A program made the translations under genes and the position numbers. The notes below the pieces were generated by a model, which was not told where the DNA came from, did no database searches, and saw only the letters and a program-made list of their open reading frames with translations. Of a DNA stretch of 64,000 nt, positions 29,631 through 38,789 are shown one piece after another. The first letter of the stretch is position 1; each line of letters starts with the position of its first letter. The stretch is from Cellulophaga sp. HaHaR_3_176 (GTDB taxonomy: Bacteria; Bacteroidota; Bacteroidia; Flavobacteriales; Flavobacteriaceae): NCBI RefSeq assembly GCF_019021925.1, contig NZ_CP058990.1, positions 2,878,001 through 2,942,000 of the forward strand, read 5' to 3'.

Positions 29631-30668
29631 ATGAAAATTTTATCAGTAGGTTGGTTTCAAAAAGTAAGTAACACTTCGTTACATAGACACTGGGCATTAG
29701 AACAAAATGCTAATGAGATTACAAAAATTGATCTCGGAAAAAGTAAAACGTCCTTTAAATATAAACTGGCCTATCATTTATTTCAAAAAGGATTACCTAT
29801 TCCCTTACCTGATGAATCTGATGCAAATCAGCAAATTATTAAATCCGTAACAAAACTAAAATATGATATACTTTGGATAGATAAAGGGGTAACTATAAAT
29901 AAAAAAACCCTATTATTTGTAAAACAAAATTCACCAAAGACGATAATTGTAAGTTATTCTCCAGATAATATGGCTTTACGACATAATCAAAGTCAAAACT
30001 ATTTAAATAGTTTGTCCTTATACGATTATATATTCACCAATAAATCTTATATACTAGAGGATATGAAAAATTTAGGAGCTAAAAATATAAAGTTCATACA
30101 TAACATGTATGAAGCTTCTTTTCATTACCCAAGAGAATTATCTAATACAGATATAGAACAATTAGGTGGTGATGTTGGTTTTATAGGAGCTTGGGAAAAA
30201 GAGCGCTTTGAGAGCATATTATATTTAGCAAAAAATGGAATAAATGTAAAAGTTTTAGGAGATGGAAAGTGGAACGATTTCAAAACCATTTCTCCTAATT
30301 TAACAATACAACCTGGTGTCTTTTCTGAAGAATATTCAAAAGCATTAAGTGCTTTTAAAATTTCTTTATGTTTTTTACGTAAAATGAATTTTGACCAACA
30401 AACAACACGCACAATGGAAATACCGGCTTGTGGTGGTTTTATGATGGCAGAACGTACACAGGAGCATCAAGAGCTGTTTGAAGAGGGTAAAGAAGCTGCT
30501 TATTTTTCCTCAAATGAAGAATTACTTAAACTTTGCAAGTATTATTTAGCCAATAAAAATGAACGTACGAGTATAGCCAAGGCAGGCTTAGAAAGATGTA
30601 TATCATCAGGTTACTCAAATGAAAGAACAATAAAAAAAATGCTTGATATCGTTTCTATAAATGAATAG
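29631..30668 (+). CDS. Glycosyltransferase, CgeB-like / Glyco_trans_1_2 type
   Basis: This 345-residue protein begins M-K-I-L-S-V-G-W-F. It has a C-terminal half typical of CgeB-like transferases: D-V-G-F-I-G-A-W-E-K-E-R, then T-R-T-M-E-I-P-A-C-G-G-F-M-M-A-E-R-T-Q-E-H-Q-E-L-F-E-E-G-K-E-A-A-Y-F split over about residues 255-290. This is the nucleotide-sugar binding end of a GT-B fold. Its substrate is unknown. It overlaps the next gene by eight bases. Confidence 0.8.
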   Translation: MKILSVGWFQKVSNTSLHRHWALEQNANEITKIDLGKSKTSFKYKLAYHLFQKGLPIPLPDESDANQQIIKSVTKLKYDILWIDKGVTINKKTLLFVKQNSPKTIIVSYSPDNMALRHNQSQNYLNSLSLYDYIFTNKSYILEDMKNLGAKNIKFIHNMYEASFHYPRELSNTDIEQLGGDVGFIGAWEKERFESILYLAKNGINVKVLGDGKWNDFKTISPNLTIQPGVFSEEYSKALSAFKISLCFLRKMNFDQQTTRTMEIPACGGFMMAERTQEHQELFEEGKEAAYFSSNEELLKLCKYYLANKNERTSIAKAGLERCISSGYSNERTIKKMLDIVSINE

Positions 30669-32205
30669 AGAACCAATTCATATTTTAAGACAAGCCAAAA
30701 AAGGTTTAAGCATATTAGTTATATTAGCCATAATTTGCGAATTTATTTTCTTTCCTACTCTCGCAAATTTTTATGGATGCTTAATGACCCTAATAAGTTA
30801 TTCTATATTTTCTTATTTCTTAAAGGAAAAATACATAAGATATAACCCCTTTGCCTTCTGCATGTACCTGTCAATGTTCATGTATCGTTTCTTACCACTT
30901 ATTGCTACTTTGGCTGAAGGAAAACCCATCACTTATGGTTTTGAACGACCTTATGATACCTTTATGTATGAGATTATTTTGTTTTCAATTTCATCATTAG
31001 CTTTTTATCTAGCCTGTAAAAAGACTACTAAAAATAATTTAATCACAAATAGTTTATATCAAATAAAGTTTTTTGAAATATCCCCAGCAATCATTTGGAG
31101 TTTAGGTTTAATTGGACTAGCAATTCGTTTATATAATTTTGGTGCAGGAGATGTAGAATATGGAGACGTTGGAGGAAAGTTTTTATCTGGCTTAAATTAT
31201 TTAATGTATGCACCATTAATATTAATATTTCCTAAGTTAATTAATATAAAATATAGCAACAAAAAATATATATGGTTTTATACTACTCTTATATTTTTTA
31301 TAAATATTGCATCAAACAGTAGGCAAAGTATAATAACGCCAATCGGCATCATAATACTTTTAGCCATACTATATATTGTATCAAATAATTACAAACTAAC
31401 AGAATTCCTTTCACCGTTAAAAATATTTTTCCTGGTTGTATTTTCGATTTCTTTGATTAGTTTTTTATCAATGATTTCAACTGCAATGCTATTTACTCGA
31501 GGGATTAGAGCAGATGTTAGTCGGCTAGAACTTTTCCAAGAGACAATTGAGGTAATGCAGAATCCTGAGTTGATGGATAGACTAGCAGAAGCTGCTGAAG
31601 ACAAAAGAGGTTCTTTGATTTCATACCAAGAAGGTTGGACTGAAGACTACGTCGATAACTTTATGCTAGCACGTTATGCAAATATGAGAATAACCGACCA
31701 GACTTTATATTATGCTGAGCAAAAAGGATATGGAAACAGACAAATGCAAATACTTTTATGGGAAAGCCTTGTAGCCACATTACCAACACCAATATTACGT
31801 TATTTAAATATTAAACTTGATAAGGGTAAAATGCAGTTTTCCCGAGGAGATTTCCTCTATGGTTCAGGTTTTGGCGGATATCGTGTAACCAGTCATGTTG
31901 GTGATGGGTTAGCCACGTTTAGTTATTGGTATTTTCTTATACAGTTTGTTGTTTTTTTTATAGTTTTCAAACTTTTAAACACGTTTGTCATAATAAGAAA
32001 AAATCAAATTATATATGCTCCATATGCTTTAATGAACATATTTATATTTTTAGGTATGTTTAGAAACGCAATCGGAATTACAGCAGATATCACTTTTATA
32101 ATAAGGGGTTTCTTACAAGGTATAGTGACTTATTTAATACTTTTCTATTTTGTTAAAATTATATTGAAAGTTCTGATTCCTAAAGATTCAACATATAGCC
32201 ATTAG
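30661..32205 (+). CDS. Polytopic membrane protein, probable polysaccharide repeat-unit polymerase (Wzy-like)
   Basis: This 514-residue protein has about 11-13 hydrophobic segments and a larger polar loop at about residues 275-400, the layout of Wzy/O-antigen polymerases. It has no short conserved motif of the kind that would prove this, as usual for Wzy. It is the only such protein in the cluster, which has Wzc, Wzx and an initiating transferase but otherwise lacks a polymerase. The assignment is from topology and context. Confidence 0.65.
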   Translation: MNREPIHILRQAKKGLSILVILAIICEFIFFPTLANFYGCLMTLISYSIFSYFLKEKYIRYNPFAFCMYLSMFMYRFLPLIATLAEGKPITYGFERPYDTFMYEIILFSISSLAFYLACKKTTKNNLITNSLYQIKFFEISPAIIWSLGLIGLAIRLYNFGAGDVEYGDVGGKFLSGLNYLMYAPLILIFPKLINIKYSNKKYIWFYTTLIFFINIASNSRQSIITPIGIIILLAILYIVSNNYKLTEFLSPLKIFFLVVFSISLISFLSMISTAMLFTRGIRADVSRLELFQETIEVMQNPELMDRLAEAAEDKRGSLISYQEGWTEDYVDNFMLARYANMRITDQTLYYAEQKGYGNRQMQILLWESLVATLPTPILRYLNIKLDKGKMQFSRGDFLYGSGFGGYRVTSHVGDGLATFSYWYFLIQFVVFFIVFKLLNTFVIIRKNQIIYAPYALMNIFIFLGMFRNAIGITADITFIIRGFLQGIVTYLILFYFVKIILKVLIPKDSTYSH

Positions 32206-32216
32206 GAAATAAAAAA

Positions 32217-33152
32217 ATGAAAAAAAGATTTGGTGGTCTAGATATTTTAAAGCACATCCTTGCAATATTTGTGATAACACAACATATGCACTCTCAAAGT
32301 AGATTTTCTATTGAAGTTAATTTATATTTAACCGAAATAATAAATTATATAAATGGAGCAGTTATAACTTTCTTTATGCTTTCAGGTTTTTTCTTTAGCA
32401 CAAAAGACTCAACTAAAGTAAGTATTAAAAGAATATTTAATAGAACTATTATACCATACACACTTTTTTCTATTATATATGGCGCTTTTTTAATCCTTTA
32501 TCAAAATGATTCAATTATCAAACACTTATTAAGTTTTTTTACTCTCAAAGGAAGTGCTATGCAATTATACTTCCTTTCTTTCTTATTTTTAATATATACA
32601 TTTTATATCCTTTACTTTAAAGCTATAAAACATTTAAAATTCAATAACAAATACGCAGAACTAATACTTTTATTATTACTAACATGCTTATCTTATTTTT
32701 TACCGACCGTAAGCCCTACAGGGAGTGATTATAAATTAATATTCCTGTATACCCTTTCTTTTGGTATTGCAATCCATTTATCTAATCTGCGAAAGCAAAA
32801 TAAAAATAAGTTTAAAAAAACATCTATTGTTCTTATATTAATATATTTATTTTTGGGCTTAATAGATTTCAGGTTTTTTCATATTTCTAGTTCAATTTTC
32901 TTATTATCGATATTTTTACAATTATCTGAAAAAATAAAATATTTTAACAAACAATTTCCTGGAAGTGGTGGTGTTTTTTTACTTCATACACCAATTGTAA
33001 ATTTCGTTATATCTATAATATTATTAAAACTTGGTTTTACAGAAAAATCAAATCTTTTTTCAGCAATTGTTTTAACTTATTTTTCAACATTAACTTTTAC
33101 AATATTATTTATAAAAATTTGGCCTAAGCATAAATCTATTTTATTAGAATAA
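32217..33152 (+). CDS. Acyltransferase family 3 membrane protein (short)
   Basis: This 311-residue protein starts G-G-L-D-I-L-K-H-I-L-A-I-F-V-I-T-Q-H-M, which fits the family 3 acyltransferase (OafA/WecH-like) first helix with its catalytic-type histidine. About nine to ten membrane helices follow, including F-F-M-L-S-G-F-F-F. It probably O-acylates the polysaccharide from the membrane. It lies 11 bases after the Wzy-like gene and is followed by a second, longer member of the same family. Confidence 0.78.
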   Translation: MKKRFGGLDILKHILAIFVITQHMHSQSRFSIEVNLYLTEIINYINGAVITFFMLSGFFFSTKDSTKVSIKRIFNRTIIPYTLFSIIYGAFLILYQNDSIIKHLLSFFTLKGSAMQLYFLSFLFLIYTFYILYFKAIKHLKFNNKYAELILLLLLTCLSYFLPTVSPTGSDYKLIFLYTLSFGIAIHLSNLRKQNKNKFKKTSIVLILIYLFLGLIDFRFFHISSSIFLLSIFLQLSEKIKYFNKQFPGSGGVFLLHTPIVNFVISIILLKLGFTEKSNLFSAIVLTYFSTLTFTILFIKIWPKHKSILLE

Positions 33153-33227
33153 TGTTATTTGTCACTATTTTTTTCGAAAAAAATTGTCAACACAAAAATA
33201 TTAATGGCTCCAACCTATGTTTAAAAA

Positions 33228-34370
33228 ATGGAAGTAGATAATAGAAATTATACGTTAGATTTCATTAGAGGATTAAGCGCATTAATAGTAATGGCTGGTC
33301 ATTTAAGAATTGCAATATTCAAAGACTATTCTGAATTAATAAATTTAGAAAGTAGTTCTATATTAAATAAGGGGTTTTACTTTATTACTGGTTTGGGCCA
33401 TCAAGCAGTAATGGTATTCTTTGTTTTAAGTGGTTATTTTGTTGGTGGATCAGTCCTTAAATCCTCCAAGAAATTTAGTGCTAAAAATTATTTAATAGCT
33501 CGAATTTCTAGATTATGGACTCCATTATTTCCTGTGCTAATTCTTACTTTTATTATCGACTATTTTATTGGAATTGTTTCTCCTGAGTTACTACAGGGTG
33601 ATTATTACTCTATAATTAATTCAGGACCTAGAGGCGACTATTCTATCGGATTACAAACATTTATTAGTAATATTTTTTTCTTGCAAACAATTTATAGCCC
33701 AGTTTATGGCTCGAACGGCGCTCTTTGGAGTCTTGCTTATGAATTTTGGTACTACATTTTATTTCCTTTATGCGTAATAATTTTAAATTTTATTCCAAAG
33801 AGTAGGTCTTACAAAGTAGTTTCAACTATTCTCCTTCTACTAATTATTAATTTTATTGCTTCTAGCATATTTGAAGGGTTTTTAATTTGGCTGATGGGTG
33901 TCGCTGTTTATATATTCTCAGAAAATAAAATATTAAAAATGAAAAAATGGTTTATATGGCCGTCCCTAGTCTTCTTTATTTTTGAATTGATCGATAGTAA
34001 ATTTATTTTTTTGGGGCATGATATTCAACGTTATAGTGATATTTTAGTTGGGCTAAGTTTTAGTATTTTTTTAATCATGTTGTTTGAAACAAAAATTTCT
34101 TCATTTCCCAATTCCAAGATGAACAAGATTTCGTACTTTATTTCTGAGATATCCTACACACTCTATATTGTACATTTTCCCATAGTTTTATTAATTTACG
34201 CCCTATTTTACTCTCAAAATCAACTAAGTTTAAATATAAATAGTTCAATACAGTTTTCAATTTGGATGATTTTAATAATTTTAATTAGTACGCTATTATG
34301 GTATATTTTTGAAAAGAACACATGGTTTGTCCGGAAAAAAATGAAAAAATTTTTCAATCGTGTTAATTAA
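33228..34370 (+). CDS. Acyltransferase family 3 membrane protein
   Basis: This 380-residue protein starts N-Y-T-L-D-F-I-R-G-L-S-A-L-I-V-M-A-G-H-L, then has V-F-F-V-L-S-G-Y-F-V-G-G and S-R-L-W-T-P-L-F-P. It continues with G-A-L-W-S-L-A-Y-E-F-W-Y-Y and about ten membrane helices ending Y-T-L-Y-I-V-H-F-P. All are family 3 acyltransferase hallmarks. It is likely to acetylate or otherwise acylate a glycan. It is not a close copy of the preceding gene. Confidence 0.88.
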   Translation: MEVDNRNYTLDFIRGLSALIVMAGHLRIAIFKDYSELINLESSSILNKGFYFITGLGHQAVMVFFVLSGYFVGGSVLKSSKKFSAKNYLIARISRLWTPLFPVLILTFIIDYFIGIVSPELLQGDYYSIINSGPRGDYSIGLQTFISNIFFLQTIYSPVYGSNGALWSLAYEFWYYILFPLCVIILNFIPKSRSYKVVSTILLLLIINFIASSIFEGFLIWLMGVAVYIFSENKILKMKKWFIWPSLVFFIFELIDSKFIFLGHDIQRYSDILVGLSFSIFLIMLFETKISSFPNSKMNKISYFISEISYTLYIVHFPIVLLIYALFYSQNQLSLNINSSIQFSIWMILIILISTLLWYIFEKNTWFVRKKMKKFFNRVN

Positions 34371-34396
34371 AGGAAAATAAAAAAAATCATATTCTC

Positions 34397-35548
34397 ATGA
34401 ATGTAAAATTTCTGATTCATCAGAAAAATTCTTTAGGCTATAGCATGGCCCGTTACATTAAATTCATAAGTAACGGTATGCTTATAAGAGGTCACAATAT
34501 TGAGGTTTGGGGACCAAAATTATATTTATCGGGAGGTAAAATACCAAACCCAATAAAAAAATGGTTGCGTTATATAGATCAATATATACTATTCCCGATT
34601 TGGTTTAAATGGCAAAGCAAAAAATATGATAAAGACAACCTTTATGTCCTAATAGATCAGGCTTTAGGCATCTGGACTCCATTAATCAAAAAAAAAAAAC
34701 ACATAATTCATTGTCATGATTTTATTGCTCTAAAATCTTCTCAAGGACTACTCAAAGAAAACACCACGAGCTGGACAGGAAAAATATATCAAAATTTAAT
34801 TTTAAGTGGCTTTTCAAAAGCAGAAAATTTTATTTCAATTTCAAAAAACACGCAAAAAGAATTGACCCAATTCTTAACTAAAAAACCAGCAATCAATGCA
34901 CAAATATATAACGCTATTGATGCTCAATTTAAACCTGAACCAATCGATGGTGCTAGATTATATATAAGTAAGTACATAAAATCTGATATTTCAAAAGGTT
35001 ATATTTTACATGTAGGCGGTAATACTTTTTATAAAAACAGAAATGGAGTGCTTCAAATTTATTCCGCTTGGCGAAAACAAAGCACTCAAAAACTACCTTT
35101 AATTATGGTTGGCTCAGCACCAACAGCTAGTATGGTAACATTAAAAGAAAATTCGCCTTATGGTAACGATATTTATTTTTTAACACGCGTAACAGATACG
35201 ACACTGATAAATGCCTACCAAGGAGCCAGCGTATTTCTTTTTCCTTCTTTACTAGAGGGCTTTGGGTTTCCTATTGCAGAAGCCATGGCATGTGGCTGTC
35301 CTGTAATTACAACCAATGAAGCACCAATGAATGAAGTAGGCGGCGAAGCTGCTTTCTACATTCCTAAATACACTTCTACAACTTCTGAAGAATGGGAAAT
35401 AGAGGCTTCAAAAGTAGTAGAAAAGATAGTTTCCTTTAATTCTGAAACTAGAAATACTGCAATTAAATTAGGCTTAGAACAAAGTAAAAAATTTCAAGAA
35501 GATCTCATCCTTGATCAAATAGAAGAAATTTATCAGAAAATAAAATAG
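34397..35548 (+). CDS. Glycosyltransferase, GT4 family
   Basis: This 383-residue GT-B protein has V-G-G-N-T-F-Y-K-N-R at about residue 210 and the GT4 signature L-E-G-F-G-F-P-I-A-E-A-M-A-C-G-C-P-V-I-T-T at about 285-305. The N-terminal half has H-C-H-D-F-I-A-L. It adds one sugar to the growing repeat unit; specificity is not readable. Confidence 0.9.
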   Translation: MNVKFLIHQKNSLGYSMARYIKFISNGMLIRGHNIEVWGPKLYLSGGKIPNPIKKWLRYIDQYILFPIWFKWQSKKYDKDNLYVLIDQALGIWTPLIKKKKHIIHCHDFIALKSSQGLLKENTTSWTGKIYQNLILSGFSKAENFISISKNTQKELTQFLTKKPAINAQIYNAIDAQFKPEPIDGARLYISKYIKSDISKGYILHVGGNTFYKNRNGVLQIYSAWRKQSTQKLPLIMVGSAPTASMVTLKENSPYGNDIYFLTRVTDTTLINAYQGASVFLFPSLLEGFGFPIAEAMACGCPVITTNEAPMNEVGGEAAFYIPKYTSTTSEEWEIEASKVVEKIVSFNSETRNTAIKLGLEQSKKFQEDLILDQIEEIYQKIK

Positions 35549-35574
35549 TAGTTTGTTTTTAATACCCCTCATTA

Positions 35575-36021
35575 ATGTCAAAATATTCATCATCCAAAAA
35601 ACTTAAATTCATCGGAATGCTTCTTTTTGCTTTCGGAATATTTTTGGTATTTCTTTTTAGTTGGAAAAGCAATCCTAACATTGGGGAATATACCTTCTTG
35701 CCCGAATGGCTTATTGATTGGGCTGACCAATATCGAAATAACAAAAAAAGAACAGCCGTACCCTTTGTTTTTTTAGGTTTCTTATCTGGAATATATTTAC
35801 TCTATATTCAAAAGAAAAGTTTGCGATTTTGGTTTTTAACACTTTTAATTTTAACCATTACCGTTATTATTGCTGAACTAGGACAGTATTTTATTCCTTC
35901 TAGAGAACCCGATTTAAAAGATGTGCTTTGGGGTGTTATAGGCACTGCATTAGGTTTATTACCGCTTTTCGTATTTCACATATTAATGATCATAAAAAAA
36001 AGTAGCTTTTGGAAAAAGTAG
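35575..36021 (+). CDS. VanZ-like membrane protein
   Basis: This 148-residue protein has four hydrophobic segments: about residues 12-30, 62-78, 83-105 and 122-141. It has the VanZ-family ending A-E-L-G-Q-Y-F-I-P-S-R-E-P-D-L-K-D-V-L-W-G-V-I-G-T. VanZ-like proteins are common next to cell-envelope genes, but their biochemical function is unknown. It overlaps the next glycosyltransferase by 13 bases if the TTG start of that gene is right. Confidence 0.82.
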   Translation: MSKYSSSKKLKFIGMLLFAFGIFLVFLFSWKSNPNIGEYTFLPEWLIDWADQYRNNKKRTAVPFVFLGFLSGIYLLYIQKKSLRFWFLTLLILTITVIIAELGQYFIPSREPDLKDVLWGVIGTALGLLPLFVFHILMIIKKSSFWKK

Positions 36022-37259
36022 CAAAAAAAAATATTTTATTCATCGGGTATAATTTTTCACCAGAGTTAACAGGTATTGGCAAATACTCGGGTGAAATGAT
36101 GCATTGGCTTGCTGCACAAGGCCACCATTGTACAGTGCTTACAGCCTACCCTTATTATCCATACTGGAAAGTACAAGAGCCCTATCGAAAAAATCGTTTT
36201 TGGTATAAAAAAGAGGTTGAAAACCTTCCTTCTGGCGGAAAACTAACCGTAGTTCGATGCCCTATGTATGTACCGACAAATCCAAGTGGTGCTAAGCGAA
36301 TGCTTTTAGACACCTCTTTTTCTACAGCTGCTTTTGCCGTGGTATTTACAAAACTATTTCAAAAAAAATACGATTGGGTTATTTCTATAGCGCCTTCATT
36401 TCAATTTGGCCTTTTAGGGGTCTTTTATAAAAAATTAAAAGGAGCAAAACACTTACACCATATTCAAGACCTTCAGATTGAAGCTGCTCAAGATTTAGGC
36501 TTGATAAAATCACCAACACTTTTAAAGATGTTGTACGGTACTGAACGCTTTATATTTAAACATACTGACATTGTGAGTAGCATTTCTGACGGAATGATGG
36601 AACGTATTGAAAAGAAAGCAAATAAACCTTTATTGTTTTTTCCTAATTGGACAGACACTACAAGTTTTTATCCTTTAGAAAACACAAATGAATTAAAAAA
36701 ACAATTTAGACTCAAAGCCGATGATTGGGTTGTACTTTATTCTGGTGCGATAGGAGAAAAACAAGGTTTAGAAGCAATTTTACATGCAGCGGCAGCATTA
36801 AAAACAAAACAAAATATTCAATTTGTAATTTGTGGAACCGGACCTTATAAAGAAAAATTAATAGCAATGACTAAAGAAATGAACTTAACAAATATTCATT
36901 TCTTACCCTTACAACCAATGGATGCTTTTAACGCTTTTTTAAATATGGCTGATTTACACTTAGTGATACAAAAAGAAAAAGCAAGCGACTTGGTAATGCC
37001 TTCAAAATTAACTACTATTCTGGCTGTTGGTGGTTTGGCTTTAGTAACCGCAAACTCTAATGCCAGTCTGCATAAGTTAATTGCCAAGTATGGAATGGGC
37101 ATATTGGTTGATGCAGAAAACCAGGAAGCTTTAAATCGTGGAATTTTACAAGCATTTGAAGATACAAACACATCAAAAATGACTGATGCAGCAAGAGCTT
37201 ATGCACAACAATTTTTAGCGATCGAAAACATTATGACTTCTTTTGAAAACCAACTCTGA
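36009..37259 (+). CDS. Glycosyltransferase, GT4 family, WcaI-like
   Basis: This 416-residue protein begins K-N-I-L-F-I-G-Y-N-F-S-P-E-L-T-G-I-G-K-Y-S-G-E-M. That is the WcaI-type N-terminus, followed by V-L-T-A-Y-P-Y-Y-P-Y-W, H-H-I-Q-D-L-Q-I-E-A-A-Q-D-L-G and F-P-N-W-T-D. No ATG occurs early enough, so I take the TTG at 36009, inside the end of the VanZ-like gene. The C-terminal half has V-L-Y-S-G-A-I-G-E-K-Q-G-L. A 183-base gap with two hairpins follows. Confidence 0.87.
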   Translation: MEKVAKKNILFIGYNFSPELTGIGKYSGEMMHWLAAQGHHCTVLTAYPYYPYWKVQEPYRKNRFWYKKEVENLPSGGKLTVVRCPMYVPTNPSGAKRMLLDTSFSTAAFAVVFTKLFQKKYDWVISIAPSFQFGLLGVFYKKLKGAKHLHHIQDLQIEAAQDLGLIKSPTLLKMLYGTERFIFKHTDIVSSISDGMMERIEKKANKPLLFFPNWTDTTSFYPLENTNELKKQFRLKADDWVVLYSGAIGEKQGLEAILHAAAALKTKQNIQFVICGTGPYKEKLIAMTKEMNLTNIHFLPLQPMDAFNAFLNMADLHLVIQKEKASDLVMPSKLTTILAVGGLALVTANSNASLHKLIAKYGMGILVDAENQEALNRGILQAFEDTNTSKMTDAARAYAQQFLAIENIMTSFENQL

Positions 37260-37311
37260 TTTTCAAGAGATTAAACCTTGCACTTAGTCGATAAAATACA
37301 CAGCCTATCTA

Positions 37312-37419
37312 TAATTATAAAAATACCTTAGTTTCACAATGTATCTTTATAATTAAGGGGTTTGTGAATAAAAGTTCTAACCAAACTACATGTTTTAAAA
37401 TCATATTCTATTTTAAAAC
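37312..37419 (+). other. Two AT-rich inverted repeats between glycosyltransferase and CapK-like genes
   Basis: TAATTATAAA (37312-37321) pairs with TTTATAATTA (37346-37355) across 24 bases. GTTTTAAAAT (37392-37401) pairs with ATTTTAAAAC (37410-37419) across eight bases. Both are perfect ten-base arms but contain little or no G+C. They sit in the widest gap of the distal operon and may mark a pause or a secondary transcription unit. Confidence 0.4.
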
Positions 37420-37442
37420 AGCTAAAAAAAAACGAATAATAC

Positions 37443-38771
37443 ATGGGGAATAGCTTAATTGAAGCAGTTTTTTCGTTTAAAACAAAAATTTTAAATCCAA
37501 AACTAAACCGCTTACATCAAAAAACGAAACAAAACTTAAACCAAACAGATTTAGAAACCTTAAATTTCGAAAAACGTCAAGCACTTTATAATCATGCCAT
37601 AAAAAACTCACCGTTTTATCAAAAAAAATATGCTGCGTTATCCATCTCAAAAAATGGCCTCATAAACAACGAAGATTTTTTACAGCTGCCCCCACTGTCA
37701 AGATCTGAACTTCGTGAGAATTTTGAACAGATTAAGTCTAAAAACATTTCATTATCTCAATGTAGAAAAGCAAGTACTTCAGGCAGTACAGGTTCACCTA
37801 TAACCGTTTTACACGACAAAAGGCAACCCGAAACTCCTATTCGCTGGCGTATTTTAGATTGGTGGAATATTAAACCTTGGGAAAATCAAGCCTTTATCTA
37901 TCGCTATAAAAGAACATTTTTTAAACGAATGGGTAATGCTCTTATGTGGTGGCCTACGAAACGTATATTTTTAGCAGCTGCCAACCCAAGCAAACAGCAT
38001 TTAACTAAATTTGTAACTGATTTTAATCGCATTAAACCTACCTTATTACAAGGTTATGTTGATGTTGTTTTTGAATTTGCGTTATATCTGTTAGATAATA
38101 ACATCAAAATTCATTCTCCAAAAATGGTTTGGGTTACTTCTGCCCCATTGTTTGAAGAACAACGTGAAATAATGCAAAAAGCCTTTGGTGCTCCTGTATG
38201 TGATCAATATGGGAATACCGAAATTATGCTAATTGCAGCAGAATGTCCTAAGCAAAAAGGATTACACATTATGCAAGATACGGTTCATATCGAATTTGTT
38301 GATGAAAACAATCAACCTGTACCGCCAAATACTACTGGAAGAATACTGTTGACCGATTTGACGAACTATGCCTTTCCACTAATTCGTTATGATATTGGGG
38401 ATGAAGGAAAATACATGAATCAAATATGTGATTGTGGCAAAAAACTGCCACTAATGGAAAATGTTCGTGGCAGACAAGCACATAACATTAAAACACCTTC
38501 AGGTTTAGCTATTAAAGGAGAGCACTTGATGGCTATGTTTAATGGTTACATAAAACCCTTTAAAGAAATTCAATTGCGCCAAGAAGCAGATTACTCAGTT
38601 TCTATTGATTACGTTTTAAGATCATCTACTCAAAATAATCATAACGTTAAAAAAATGGCTGAATTATTAGAGCAACGTTCCCGATCAGAAATTAAGGTTA
38701 CGACTAAAAAAGTACAAAAAACACAGCAAGTTGGGCGAAAAAAGCCTCTGATCGTAAGCCTCATTAAATAA
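37443..38771 (+). CDS. Phenylacetate-CoA ligase-like (CapK/PaaK family) adenylate-forming enzyme
   Basis: This 442-residue protein has the AMP-binding loop S-T-S-G-S-T-G-S-P-I (about residues 115-124). It also has D-Q-Y-G-N-T-E (about 258), L-T-D-L-T-N-Y-A-F-P-L-I-R-Y-D-I-G-D (about 300-317) and a Cys pair I-C-D-C-G, all found in PaaK-type enzymes. In capsule clusters these are called CapK and are thought to activate a carboxylic acid for attachment to the glycan, but the acid is unknown. The next gene is an ATP-grasp enzyme, which supports a non-sugar decoration. Confidence 0.85.
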   Translation: MGNSLIEAVFSFKTKILNPKLNRLHQKTKQNLNQTDLETLNFEKRQALYNHAIKNSPFYQKKYAALSISKNGLINNEDFLQLPPLSRSELRENFEQIKSKNISLSQCRKASTSGSTGSPITVLHDKRQPETPIRWRILDWWNIKPWENQAFIYRYKRTFFKRMGNALMWWPTKRIFLAAANPSKQHLTKFVTDFNRIKPTLLQGYVDVVFEFALYLLDNNIKIHSPKMVWVTSAPLFEEQREIMQKAFGAPVCDQYGNTEIMLIAAECPKQKGLHIMQDTVHIEFVDENNQPVPPNTTGRILLTDLTNYAFPLIRYDIGDEGKYMNQICDCGKKLPLMENVRGRQAHNIKTPSGLAIKGEHLMAMFNGYIKPFKEIQLRQEADYSVSIDYVLRSSTQNNHNVKKMAELLEQRSRSEIKVTTKKVQKTQQVGRKKPLIVSLIK

Positions 38772-38789
38772 TTTAGAATCTCAACTTTC